Source of the DNA: Delphinapterus leucas
Lineage: Eukaryota; Chordata; Mammalia; Artiodactyla; Monodontidae
DNA length: 64,000 bases
Assembly: GCF_002288925.2 (NCBI RefSeq)
Contig: NW_022098000.1
Coordinates: 20,319,671-20,383,670 of the forward strand
Direction of reading: 5' to 3'
The translations under genes and the position numbers were made by a program. The notes beneath the pieces were generated by a model. It was given only the letters and a program-made list of their open reading frames with translations. It was not told the origin of the DNA and searched no databases. Positions 45,580-56,530 of the stretch are shown in pieces; position 1 is the first letter of the stretch; every line of letters begins with the position of its first letter.

Positions 45580-47223
45580 ATTCTTCGAGCCTGGAGGCAA
45601 TTAGCAGGAGACCAGAAAAAATAAAGGTGATGGCAGTCAAATTGTAAAAGCTGAAACCAACTAGCAATGTGAGGGTGAACTTGATATAGTTTGAGAGAGG
45701 GAAATATCTGTCACGTGTCTCTGTTTTTTTAACAAATGTGAATGAGTATTCAATAAAAATATTAGTTTTCACTTAGCTCTCTGAACTGTAGCCCCATAGC
45801 ACAGTTGTTTGAGGTTCCCATTACTGGATTTCTGGGTTTAAAAGTGGAACTTTTAAACAAAAAGGGTCAACTAGTCCTAAAGTTAGATCTCTAGAAAAAT
45901 TATAAGTTCTTTTGGTATTGATAGTTTAAATTTTACTTACTTGAATTTCTTCAGTAAAAAGAAAGACAATAAGAGAAAAATACTGTAAAGAGAAAATACC
46001 CTATTTGCTGAATTAAAATGTATGATTTTTAATAAGAATTTCATATGAATCCTCCTCCACACCTAATCCCACTTAACTATTTACTTTCTATAACAAAAAA
46101 AAGGAGTTATAAATACAGCTGAAAGATATGTTAATTACTCACGTGAAAGACAAGTGACAGTAAACATGAGAACAACACATAACAATACATGCATGCGCAC
46201 AGAAACCATTACAATGCCTGATTCTTTTGAAAAAGTACCCATCTAGAAAAGAATATATAGCGTAGGGCAGGTTTTGTCCTTCGTGCCTGTGATTAGAGTC
46301 CTAATGCTATGTTGCCTTAAACCGTGCCAATTTCATTTCTACAGTGAAATACACTTTAGAGGATGGGAAGAAAACTGATTATTTAATCAAAGGGAGGGAG
46401 AAAACCAAAATAATCCACTGTATCTCATGAAGGAGTGGAGGTTGGGGTTAGGAAAAACCTCAGAAAGCATTATAATAATGGTACTTCTTTATTTTAAGTA
46501 ACAAATAAAATAGCAAAACATTTTTTTCCCATCATAAAACTGACTTTGATCCCCAGTACAGCCATTGAGTGGAAAATTGAACCACAGTATAATTGCTTTC
46601 CCTGTGACTGATAAAGTGGTGTAACAAATTTTGTGTTTGAATGATAAAATCAGCAATTGGCCCCTAGCATTTCCCTCTGCCATTCCTCCAAGGACACTCA
46701 AGTCCCATCAGGCTCCAGGGCAAGAGAAAGGATGGAAGAACTAACTGTAAATCTACTCCAAGTTATTGTTGGATTTCTCTTGCTTACTTGCTTAAGGAAA
46801 TAAAAAAATAAAATAAAAATGTCCATGTTTGTCTTTAATGCCTAATATAAATCACTTCCGAATGTGAGGGGAAAAAACAGCTTTCGTTGAAAACTGATTA
46901 CAGATGTAAAAAAAAAAAAAAATTTAAAGCCATAGTAAGAAAAATTATTTTACTCAAGAGCAAAATCTTGTTAGAATGGGGAAATTGTCTTCGGAGTCCC
47001 AGGGACAAATGCTACAGCTGTTTGAGGCAGAGGCACAGCCAGAAAGATGCAGGAAGGAAACCATTTGTGAGCTCACTATGACAGCACTTAACTGTGGAAA
47101 GACACTTGCACTTTCCGGGTGGAAGCTCAGCAGAGCTCACCTGCGCATCACCACAGCTGAGTTTCCCAGCTTATTTGGGGTAACGATCCCAAATGGCTGT
47201 GCCGGTTGTGAAATTCTGTGGAT
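45580..47223. other. Unique AT-rich DNA, nothing recognised
   Basis: No supported gene. The 160-codon frame at 46976-47458 fuses unique sequence to the antisense SINE. Confidence 0.4.
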
Positions 47224-47237
47224 CCCTCTCAATTTTT

Positions 47238-47437
47238 TTTTTTTTGTAATACGCGGGCCTCTCACTGTTGTGGCCTCTTCCATTGCAGAGCACAGACTCC
47301 GGACACGCAGGCTCAGCGGCCATGGCTCACGGGCCCAGCCGCTCCGCGGCATGTGGGATCCTCCCGGACCGGGGCATGAACCCGTGTCCCCTGCATTGGC
47401 AGGCGGACTCTCAACCACTGCGCCACCAGGGAAGCCC
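47238..47437 (-). mobile_element. CHR SINE, antisense
   Basis: Poly-T, then taatacgcgggcctctcact, ends ccaccagggaagccc. A perfect 14 bp TSD, ccctctcaattttt, lies at 47224-47237 and 47438-47451. Confidence 0.96.
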
Positions 47438-47451
47438 CCCTCTCAATTTTT

Positions 47452-47859
47452 AATTTAGCTGGTATATTTTCCAGAAGAGGGTAAATTCCAAGCCCCTAGA
47501 AGAGACAGTGATGGTATTAGTGTATCTGGTAGAGGGGGAGGGGAGAAGAAGATCCCAGTGAAGCAAGGGCCCTATAATGAAAGCCTGAAAGCTTCAATCT
47601 GGGTGTCTTTGTGGAAGCTCATCTTGCACTGAAACACTTGGTTTGCACACCTGGACCCAGATTTGGTCGTCTGCAGGTACCTACTGAAATTCAGCTTTAC
47701 ACAAAGAAAATGTGTTTCTTGAGTAGTGCTTCTGTTTTGACCTGGAGATACGGCAACATGCAGAGACCCAAGGAAAAATGTTTGCAAAGATCAACTTCTT
47801 CAAGCTTCACAGAAGCTCTTCATTTCATTTGGTGCACTCAGATTAAAGCACAGTCCTGT
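47452..47859. other. Unique DNA, nothing recognised
   Basis: A 106-codon frame at 47611-47931 runs from unique DNA into an L1 tail and is not supported. Confidence 0.4.
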
Positions 47860-48103
47860 AGTAGGAGGGGTTGGGGGAGGGATGGAGTTGGGGGAGGGTT
47901 GGGGTTAGCAGACGTAAGCTATTATATATAGAAAGCATAAACAACAAGGTCCTGCTGTACAGCACAGGGATATATTCAATGTCCTATGATAAACCATAAT
48001 GAAAAAAAGGCTGTATATGTATGTATAACGCAGAAATTAACACAACATTGTAAATCAATTATACTTCAATTAAAAAAAATAGCTTAAAAAAAAAAAAACA
48101 GTC
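47860..48103 (+). mobile_element. 5'-truncated L1 3' end
   Basis: gggttgggggagggatggag, aacaacaaggtcctgctgta, cagcacagggatatattcaa and aattaacacaacattgtaaa, followed by A runs. The TSD is uncertain (acagtcc-like on both sides). Confidence 0.88.
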
Positions 48104-48399
48104 CCTAAAAGCAGTCAGCCAGCCTCTCCAGCACTTGGTACTTGATACAATGGAGAACCCTAACAGGCAGCCTTATGAGCAATTTTGTAAAATTATCCTA
48201 ATACTTTTTTGTGTTTTCCAGATTTCTGTGTGAGCATAAATAGCATTTGTTTCATAGTTTATATATACTTTGGACCTCTTGAGTTGTTTTTCTAATTTTA
48301 ATGTTGGAAATTTTCAACATGTGTAAAAACAGAAGTGTCAGTATCCTGACAGACCCATCACTCATGTCCACAGTTGTTAAATGGAAAGCAGTGGAATCC

Positions 48400-49505
48400 A
48401 TGGGAAACTGTGTCATCTCCATGCTCTCACCCTTGCTGCTGCCAGAATACTCTACGTGGCAGACAGAGTGATCCTTTAAAACATAGTAGGTCAGGTAGAA
48501 TCCCTGTTCAAATCCTCCGCTGGCTCCCTGCAGTGGCTTGAATAGTGCCTCCTGTCCCCACTCAATAGATAATATCTGTCCCGACTGCCGGAACCTGTGA
48601 ATATGACTTTATTTGGGAAAAGAGTCTTTGTGGAGGGAATTAAATTAAGAAAATCGAGATGAGATCATCTTGGATGTAGGGTGAGCCCCAAATCCAATGA
48701 CAGGTGTCCTTATAAAGAGAAAGGCAGAGGAAAATTTGGGGCGTACAGACATAGAGCAGAAGGTGATGGGACGACAAGGGCAGAGGTTGGTGTGATGTGT
48801 CTACAAGCCAAGGAAGGCCAAGGGTTGCAGCAGCCACCGGAAGCCAAGAGGAAGGCACAGAACAGATTCTCTGTCAGAGCTCGCAGAGGGAACCAGTCCT
48901 GATGACACCTCGATCTCAGATTTCTGGCCTCCAGAACCGTGAGAGAAAAATGTGCTGTTGTTTGAAGCCACCGAGTTTGTGGTAATTTATGATGACAGCC
49001 ATGGGAAACTAACCTTCACAGTTGTCTCCACGAGGCTCTACATGATCCAGCCTCTGTCCGTGTCTCTCCGACCTTGTTGCTGTCTTGCTCGGCTCCTGCT
49101 GTATTGACGCTTCTGCTGTTCTTTGGCCGTGATAGGTTCATTGCTGTCTCAAGCCTCCGAACTTCACCTCTAGAAGGCATTTCCCCCAGATCTTCACTGG
49201 ACTGGCTTCTCCTTTTCATTCAGAGCCCTATTAAATGCTGCTCCTTAGGGAGGCCTTCCCTCATCATCCTGCTTAAAATAGCCACTTCATTCCCCACACA
49301 TCGTTCTCACTTCTTGCACGGCTTTATTTGTCTTAATGTAGTACTTATCACCACCTGACAACCCACCAGCATCTTCTTGTTTATTAGTTTATTTTGTTCC
49401 ACTTTAATTTCAGGCTCCTTGGAAGCAGGAAATTTTCCTCTTGTTCACTCAATCTTCAACACCTAGAATAGTGTCTGGGTCTGGAATTAATACTTGTTGA
49501 ATGAC
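48400..49505 (+). mobile_element. L2 split by an MLT1 LTR
   Basis: The left part, 48400-48533 (agacagagtgatcctttaaa, then gttcaaatcctccgctggct), and the right part, 49015-49505, are in sense L2 order. The right part contains tctacatgatccagcctctg, ttagggaggccttccctcat, tgtagtacttatcaccacct, aggctccttggaagcaggaa and agaatagtgtctgggtctgg with a tgttgaatgactg end. They are separated by the LTR at 48534-49014. Confidence 0.78.
48534..49014 (+). mobile_element. MLT1-type MaLR LTR nested in L2
   Basis: ctgccggaacctgtgaatat, attaagaaaatcgagatgag, aatgacaggtgtccttataa, agatttctggcctccagaac and gaagccaccgagtttgtggt follow the MLT1 LTR in sense. Confidence 0.85.
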
Positions 49506-50159
49506 TGATTTAACCTGAAACCTAGAAAAATTGACTTGGATATCTATGGCAGCATTCTATTTTGCAGGAAATGCATCAGTGGTCCACCTCTCAAGGCATG
49601 CATCCTCAGAGATCTTGGAACGTCATTGTAATAATTGTCATCTTAAAATAAACTGCCTCTCTGAAGCTGGATTCCAGACAACCAGTTTTCAAAAACAAAA
49701 GGGGGAATCTTGACAAGTTTGCCTCCAGGGCAAGAGTGGCTTGGCGAGGCTCCCTGGGAAGCACACCTTGATTTATCCCATCAGGTATCCTCTTCGGCAG
49801 TCCCAGGGGGCGCTAGATGGCCATGGTACACCCGCTTCAGATGTATGTCAGTGATTCTCTAAGAAAGGAGAGAAGACAAGGATTGGAGTTGGTGTTTGAG
49901 CACAAGGTGGAAGAAAGCGAATGGGATTAGGAATATAGTTCATTTTTTTCCCATGAGCCAAACAGTCACTTTCCTTGATGTCAAAAGAAGAACCAAAGAG
50001 GATGCATTGACAATTTAACCATCTCTGGCTTAAGTTTTTTAAGAGGATGGTATTTGAAGATTCACCTTAGAGACCACTTGGAACTTACTTAGAATGTTGA
50101 GGGAGAGAATACTGCATGTTTCGGTCACCAAGAAAAGACAATGGAAGTATTTAGAAATA
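49506..50159. other. Unique DNA with a CTCF-like motif
   Basis: No gene. Contains the motif at 49798-49815. Confidence 0.4.
49798..49815 (+). promoter_or_regulatory. Candidate CTCF-like motif
   Basis: CCAGGGGGCGCTA matches the 3' 13 positions of the CTCF consensus exactly. The upstream part (gcagtc) does not match the expected TGGCCA-like bases, so affinity may be low. Confidence 0.35.
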
Positions 50160-50640
50160 TAGTTAATTTTAAAGATGATGACAACTAACAGAAACTACAT
50201 TACCTTTGAAGCAATGAAGGACTTCAGCCAAGAAACTGGAGGCAAAGTCAAGATAAATGACAGTGTACCCAGTTGGGCAAATGCCACAGGGAACAGGCCG
50301 AGCCAGGATCAGTGCTATTTAACATTTTTATTTATGATCCGGTTGAGAGAACGAGGAACACAGTCATGAAATGCACAGATGCTACCAAATTCAGAGGCAT
50401 TGCAGATTCAAGGGAGAAGGGAGAAAGGAGACCAATGAGCGGGCAGAGAGAAAACGAATTTCCACTTGGAAGATCTACCAGGGGAAACAGATGAAACACT
50501 GAAAGCAGTAATGCTGAAAAGAATGTCTGTTATTCCAAAAAGAGGACTCAGATTTAAAGTAAAGCTCTAAAAAGGTTAATTTGGGCTACCAGGAGCTCTA
50601 AGATCTTAAGACACCACAGGATGTGGGATCTTAAAAAACA
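50160..50640 (+). mobile_element. CR1/L3 LINE relic
   Basis: The sequence around 50273-50420 encodes SVLFNIFIYD and, 20 residues on, TDATKFRGIAD. These resemble the CR1/L3 reverse-transcriptase motifs (VLFNIFINDL and FADDTKLGG). Here the catalytic FADD is changed to TDAT. Flanking nucleotides to about 50640 are compatible with the same element but weak. Confidence 0.65.
50273..50494 (+). pseudogene. CR1/L3 reverse-transcriptase fragment
   Basis: A 73-codon plus-strand frame holding GSVLFNIFIYD, KCTDATKFRGIAD and a following basic stretch (REKGERRPMSGQREN). The spacing equals the palm-domain region around the catalytic YXDD-like box of CR1-clade enzymes. The catalytic aspartates are not conserved, and there is no continuation upstream or downstream. 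It is a dead remnant. Confidence 0.65.
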
Positions 50641-51204
50641 AGACAGGGGAACAAATGGAAAACTTTCTGAATCTCATTCCAGCCCCTTTACTGCTTCCAA
50701 GGGGGAGACTAGGGAGAGGTCAACTGGCTATTTACAGGTTTCTCATTCTAAGTATAAGGATCCTAGAAGATAGATCTGTCTGAGGTCCGGCTAACCCAAC
50801 TCCAGAAGGTTTGACAAACTCATGTATCAGCTTGTCCCACTGATCAACTCAGAGCTGGCTAACATTTTTATGAGGGTAAAATGAGACAAACCCATTTATT
50901 ATGACAGGTGCATGGAAATTTACACTCTCAAGATTGAATAAAAATAAAAATAATTTAATTTTTATACTTACAGATAGAAAAATGGGGAACAAGAAAAAGA
51001 GTAAAATAAAGGAAAGAAGGAGTGCAGAACAGTCCAGGCATATGAGCCCTAGAACATGAGCTTAGGGTAGTGGATGAGATGTTTCGAGAGGCGTTTCCCA
51101 TATCTGATAGCCAGAGTGCCCTAAATTTAATTAGTGATGGTTTCTCAGCCTCACCACAATGGACATGTTGAGGCAAATGATTCCTTGTTTTGGAAAGGGG
51201 GTGA

Positions 51205-51325
51205 TATATGACCTGAGCATTTCAGGATGTTTAGTGACATTAGGGAACCCCACCCTAGTTGTGACAACCACAGTTATCACCAGACATCGCTAAATGTCCT
51301 CCTCCAGTGGAGAACTACTCAGCTG
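51205..51325 (-). mobile_element. MER5A-like hAT-Charlie element, antisense
   Basis: ttcaggatgtttagtgacat, cctagttgtgacaaccacag and ccagacatcgctaaatgtcc, then ccagtggagaactact, follow reversed MER5A. Confidence 0.75.
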
Positions 51326-52659
51326 GATCAGTGGAATTGGAGAAACATCCTCCAAACTGGGAAATGTTTCTGTGGATTGCCAATAGAAAGATGCTTTTTC
51401 TCTGTATCTCTATAGACTCTCTATGGCCTGGTGGTTTAGGTAGCCTTTGAAGTTTCAGAAAGGATGTAAAGATATTTGGCCAAGTCACTGGGTTTGAGAT
51501 GCATTTTTTCATTTGACTCTAAACAGGCATGGAAATCTGGAAAACTCTCCCATTTCCTTTTAGGACTTCAGGAGACACTTATGACTTTAAAGCTTCCAAC
51601 CTGCTGGCCCTGGGCTGGCCTATCTTAGGGGGGTGGTGACCTACAGAGATGACGCATGGTGGCTCCCCTTGGTCCATCCTTCCCAGAGCAGAGCGTTGCC
51701 CTGTCCACTGAGACTTGAGTCCACTGAGCTAGTGTTTGATTTTGAAAAGAAGGGTGACTGAGCTGCGGCCTGACCAGCTTTATGCAAACCCAGCTGATAC
51801 CCGAGGCAGGAACTGTAGTGTGTCAGCACCACATTCCCACGGTCTGGATGCCCCCAACCTGCACTGTTTGCAAACACAATCAGGTGGGATCAGAATCACT
51901 GCAGGTCCTAACTTTCTGGAGCAACCTTGAGAAAGTATATTGGAGGGTTTTATATATTGATTTAGTGCGGTAATATGAATATGATTTTTACCTCTAGTCA
52001 ACTTCTTTCTTCAGAACACTCACAGAGGGGACTGAGAAAGTTTCTCTGATTCCGCCGACTACTGATGTGGTAAACTTCACGGTGACTCTTTGACCTGTGC
52101 CTTTCTTCCCCTTTCTCTCATCTGCACCTCCCCCTCCTCCTCTGTTCCTCCGGAGAAAAGAGCTTTCCCGGTTTCACGGTGGGGCTCACGTGTCTCCGCA
52201 GCTCACCGCTGATGCAGTGACTGATGGTTGGCAGTGCTGCCTCTTTGACCTGGTCAACGTCAGAAGCTGCTCTCAAATCTCAGTCATCTCTGACAGCCTT
52301 TGAGCAGAGAAATGAGACAGCCTCCCTGACACAAAGGCTTCTGGCCTGGGGTAAAAAATTCCTTTTGAAAAAAAAAATTCGAACACTCTACCGACCACAC
52401 TGCTTTCCATTCATCTTGTGGTCTGGCCCATCCATCCCCGACTCCACATTAGCTTTCAGACATTATAGCCTTTTCTATTTCTTGGAGGGCTAGCTGCGGT
52501 AGCTTAGATGTTTGCACATTGTAATGGCTTTGTCCTGGTATAGCCTTCAGAGCAAAGAAGAAAACTGGGCAGTTTATACTGCAGCAGTGAATTTTGACTT
52601 TTGATTAGCAAAATGAGAGTTCATCTTATTTCTTACTATATTGCCCAGGTGTCAATCCA
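51326..52659. other. Unique DNA, GC-richer near 52.1-52.5 kb
   Basis: A pyrimidine-rich tract lies at about 52100-52150 and an E-box-like CACGTG at 52188-52193. Frames of 62-89 codons have no recognisable product. Confidence 0.35.
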
Positions 52660-52671
52660 AATAACATGGGG

Positions 52672-52824
52672 AGAGTTACAAGGATATTTTGTACAACACA
52701 GGGAATATAGCCAATATTTTATAATAACTATAAATGGAGTTTTTAACTTTTAAAAATTGTGAATTACTATAATGTACACCTGTAACATATAATATTGTAC
52801 ATCAACTACACTTCAATAAAAAAT
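52672..52824 (+). mobile_element. 5'-truncated L1 3' end with TSD
   Basis: agagttacaaggatattttg, cacagggaatatagccaata, acctgtaacatataatattg and tacatcaactacacttcaat, then A-rich. The 12 bp TSD aataa[c/t]atgggg lies at 52660-52671 and 52825-52836 with one mismatch. Confidence 0.9.
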
Positions 52825-53299
52825 AATAATATGGGGGAAATAAAGGAAAGATAGGACCCCAGGATTAATATAGAGAACAATCAGTTTCATTGAATCAAAA
52901 TGACATTCTGGAGTCTTTTGAATGAGAATATAGTATGTAAATAGAGGCAATGTATGTGATTTAACATTTAATTTAGTTTAACTTAGGCAAATGAAAAAAA
53001 AAAAAAAAGACCTGACTATTGATCCTGATTTCTTTCTCTATTTAGTAAGTAAACTGTCCTGATAGAGTAAAGCTCCATTTCCTTGATCTCAGAATGGGAT
53101 AAAATTCCTATTTCTCTCAATTTTAGCCTCAGTCCATTTATGTTTAAAAATGTCAAGTCTTTGAGATTATTAGAGAAAAATACCTTAAAATACTATTTAT
53201 TTTCCCTTTGAGTCAGCCAGGTTGATAGTAATACTTTGCAGTGGCATAAGTGGTTATTATGCTGTAGAGCAACATAAAACAGTAGGTGTAGATTTTTGC

Positions 53300-53765
53300 T
53301 GAGAAGAAGCTGCCCAGCTGGGGCTACACTTCCCAGCATCCCTTGTATCTAGGTAGGGTCATGTGACAGAGTTCTGATGAATGGAAGATTAGTGGCAGTG
53401 AAGAGCACCAGCTTAAGGCTTGACACATAAAAACTTCCCAGCAGAGTTGTCAGATTTAGAGAATAAAAACAGAATACCCAATAAATGTGAATTTTCAAAT
53501 AATTACATGACACATACTTATACTAAAAATTATTCACTGTTCATGTGGGCATCCTGTATCTTATCTGACACCTCTATTTTCATGGAGGATCCTCTCTCTC
53601 CTCCCCTGATGTCTGTGCCCAGGGAGATTTTGGAAGCCACACTGAATCTGGAAGTCTCCACCTGTCTGTGCCCTCGACTGGCTGTGTGGAGCAAAGCCCA
53701 GCTCCTGCCACCAATTAGATTGTACACAAGCAAGAAATTTACTCCTATTGTGTTAAGTCACTGAG
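53300..53765 (+). mobile_element. Ancient interspersed repeat (family not named) with a nested MER53-like element
   Basis: gctggggctacacttcccag, catcccttgtatctaggtag and ggtcatgtgacagagttctg start it; attgtgttaagtcactgaga ends it. It shares layout with 35360-35715. The segment 53435-53580 inside it is a different, palindromic element. The 114-codon frame at 53420-53764 lies within these repeats and is not a gene. Confidence 0.6.
53435..53580. mobile_element. MER53-like palindromic MITE
   Basis: gagttgtcagatttagagaa, ggatgcccagt-like accgaataccc, and gcatcctgtatcttatctga at the far end. The two ends are inverted relatives, with attattcactgtt and gtgaattttcaaataatta near the middle. Name from recognition only. 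Confidence 0.6.
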
Positions 53766-53884
53766 ATTTAAGTATGTATCTCTTTTTAGTGTATTTTAAC
53801 TAATAAACATGCAATCCTAAAACAGGAAAATTTCTTTGCCTCCTGCCCACTTACCAGTAGACCTCCGAGTAGCATTCAGAGGGA

Positions 53885-53995
53885 CTCAGAGGCCATCTTG
53901 TCCAAGCCAAGGCTTTTATAGAAAAGGAAGCTGAGTTCTAAACAAAGGAGTGACTTGGCCACAGTCTGTCAACTACTACAGAGCAAGGATTAGAG
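53885..53995 (-). mobile_element. MIR-class fragment, antisense (weak)
   Basis: agaaaaggaagctgagttct and agtgacttggccacagtctg resemble reversed MIR/MIR3. Confidence 0.45.
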
Positions 53996-55569
53996 TCCCC
54001 CATTTTTATCTCTCCACCTGATCCCCTTCCTACCTTGCCACAGGAGTTTTCCTCGTATTCTCTGTTCACCACCAAACGATGGACACCTACCAAACCCGAA
54101 ATCGCCAGTGATACTATACAATTTCAGATGGTTCTTTGTTCCTCACATGGCTTGTCTTATGTGAAAAGAAGGATGTCTGTGATGGCAATGACATGGGACG
54201 CATGTTACAGGAAAAATGGCAGATGCAGACGGTATCTAGAGCAAATGTTGCTGGAATTCAGAGACAAAGGTATTTCGGAGAGGGGTGTTGGGTGGTAGTT
54301 GTTGAACCTGAACAAGACTGGACAAAAGGGACAGAGCTTGGACCAGCGGAGAGGTCTGGGTACAGGGGACATTCCATGCAGAGGGAAAGTGAAGAGCTTA
54401 GGGACAGATAGTCACAAAACAAGACTTGAGCAACTGATGTCGCAGTGTCTTGTGGCTCATATGGCAAGTGGTCAAATAAGGGAGCCCAAATTAATATGAT
54501 CTCCTTGGATTCAGTGGGACAGACATCTGCACTGGAAAACCAGGGGTGTTTCTGCTGTCTGAGGCTCACAGCGTCGTGACCATAACCCCTTTAAGAAATC
54601 ATAAGCTGACAGGTTGCTCTGGACTTTAGGGATGCATTGTGATAAGATACATTGTGATAAGATTTTCTTCTTTAGAGTGGAGACAACACATACACTCAGT
54701 ATTCTTCCTGAGGTTCAGGGAAACCAGTACCAATATTGTAATATGGATTCTCCCACTTGTTAATGGGAAGTTAGAAAACCATGAATCTCAGTGGGCTGGG
54801 AAACTGAAGGATGTGAGGAAGCTTTTTATTTCCTCTTCAGATTGTGGGAATGTAGTGTTACTTGCTGCTGGATCCTCTCCAGTAGGGAGGATCATTCTCC
54901 CTGTCAGCATCCTCAATGATAATGTTGACTCCTGTGAGTATGGGCCTTACGCCTTAACCCACGACCATCTTATATGGTTGGTTGGCTTGTACTATGATTT
55001 TCCGTACTACAGTGTATGATAGGGTAAGGATTATAGGATATTTAAAAAAAGGAGAGAAGATTTTTGCTGAATTTTCTTCGAGAGGAAAGGCCACTCGTTA
55101 TCTGAGAAAAGTCTGAATTTAGGTTTAAACACTGGACTGACCTTGGCACACTAATCTGTGAACCCTTTTGTCCATCTAGATGTGGCTGCATTGTGCAGAG
55201 TTCATGCACTTTATCACTGTTTCGAGTTTCTAAAAGCATAATTATTACCTATGAGGTGTTATCTGAGAATAGCTGTAGTAATTCTTTTTGGTTGATTTGT
55301 GTAAACAAAAATGTTTAAATAATTTATAATTTAAATATTTGTATATTTACAAAAATCAATAAAAATTGTTGTTGTTATTAATAGTAATTGTTATTAACCA
55401 GAGCTCTTTTTCACCCATTCCGTGGACATCCATGGACACAATGAATTTGGTGAAGCAGAAGAGCCTGTGATTAAGAGTGTGAGTGCCAGGGTCACATGCC
55501 GGGGAATCCTGGCTTCTCAAGCCATGAGTCTCATGGCCGTAGGCCTAAACCTCTCTTTGCTTTCTGTCT
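53996..55569. other. Mostly unique DNA
   Basis: A weak antisense L2-like piece lies at about 54300-54420 (gggacattccatgcagaggg). A 126-codon plus frame at 54639-55019 has a Met start but no domain, no Kozak-like context of note and no homologue I recognise. I leave it uncalled. Confidence 0.35.
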
Positions 55570-56085
55570 CAGTTACTCTTGCTGCATAAGAAATTACCCC
55601 CAAACGTTGTGGCTTTAAACAACTGCTTTCTTCTGTTCATGGGTTCTGAGAGTCAGGAATTCAGATATGGGCACCCCGGGGATGGCTGTTTCTGTTTCAT
55701 GATAGCTGTGGTCTCAGAGGGGAAGACTTGGAGCCTGAGGATGACTTGGATGGCTGAAGACTCTCAAAATCCTATGAAAGCTGGAACTGCCAGGGCCGGG
55801 CTGGGCTGGACTGACCAGAACTGCTCACCAGAGCACCTCCCTGTGGCCTCTCCCTGTGGCTGGACCTTGTCCCACAGTGGCAGCTTCAAGGTGGTCATAC
55901 TCCTCATATAGCTGCCCAGGCTTTGTGTAGGAATGCGCCACAAGACAAGCTAGAAGCTGCATTGCTTTTCATGACCCATCCTTGGGGATATAACCCTGAC
56001 TTCTGCCTTCTTCTATTGGTTGAAACAGGACCAGGTCCTTCCAGACCCAAGAGCAGGGACCTAGATCCCTTCTCTTGCAGCTGTG
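55570..56085 (-). mobile_element. LTR-like ancient repeat (MaLR/MER class), antisense
   Basis: cagttactcttgctgcataa, gaaattacccccaaacgttg, tggctttaaacaactgcttt and gagtcaggaattcagatatg follow a familiar reversed LTR-like consensus. The far end (tctattggttgaaacaggac) is also compatible. Subfamily uncertain. Confidence 0.55.
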
Positions 56086-56399
56086 TTGACAACTTGTAGA
56101 GTTTCTTTAAATGAGGATAATAATGGTACCTTCCTCATATGTTTGTTTTTCAGGTTTATAATGAGACATTGTTCATTGACTGCTAAGAATAGGGCATGGT
56201 CCACAAGACAGCATTCAAGCAAGGACAGCTCTTATTATTCTAGGCATCAGGCTAATGCTGAGGCCTCAGAGATGAAGGGGACTTTCAGCTTGGCCTCTTT
56301 GAGAGCTTCAAGTCAGGTGCACTGAATTTGTTGGGGTCCTTTGTAGGCAACCTCACCCTTCCCCAGAAATCTAGGAGCAAAGTATTATCTAATCCCATT

Positions 56400-56530
56400 G
56401 CTCAGCTCATTTCATCCTCAAATGGTCCTGTGAGGTGAGCAGGGATCAACTTTGTTCTTATACTTATTTAACCAAGGAGAAAACTGAGGCCCAGAGAGGT
56501 TAAATGATTCACCTGAGGTCAGAGAGAAAT
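56400..56530 (-). mobile_element. MIR fragment, antisense
   Basis: catcctcaaatggtcctgtg, aactgaggcccagagaggtt and aaatgattcacctgaggtca are reversed MIR. Confidence 0.8.

Noticed and set aside
46976..47458. 160-codon plus-strand frame
   Set aside because: Its second half is the translated antisense CHR SINE ([14 protein letters not shown] peptide that recurs at every SINE), so the length is an artefact.
54639..55019. 126-codon plus-strand frame in unique DNA
   Set aside because: No domain, no homologue recognised, and no flanking exon or promoter signal. Kept only as a note.
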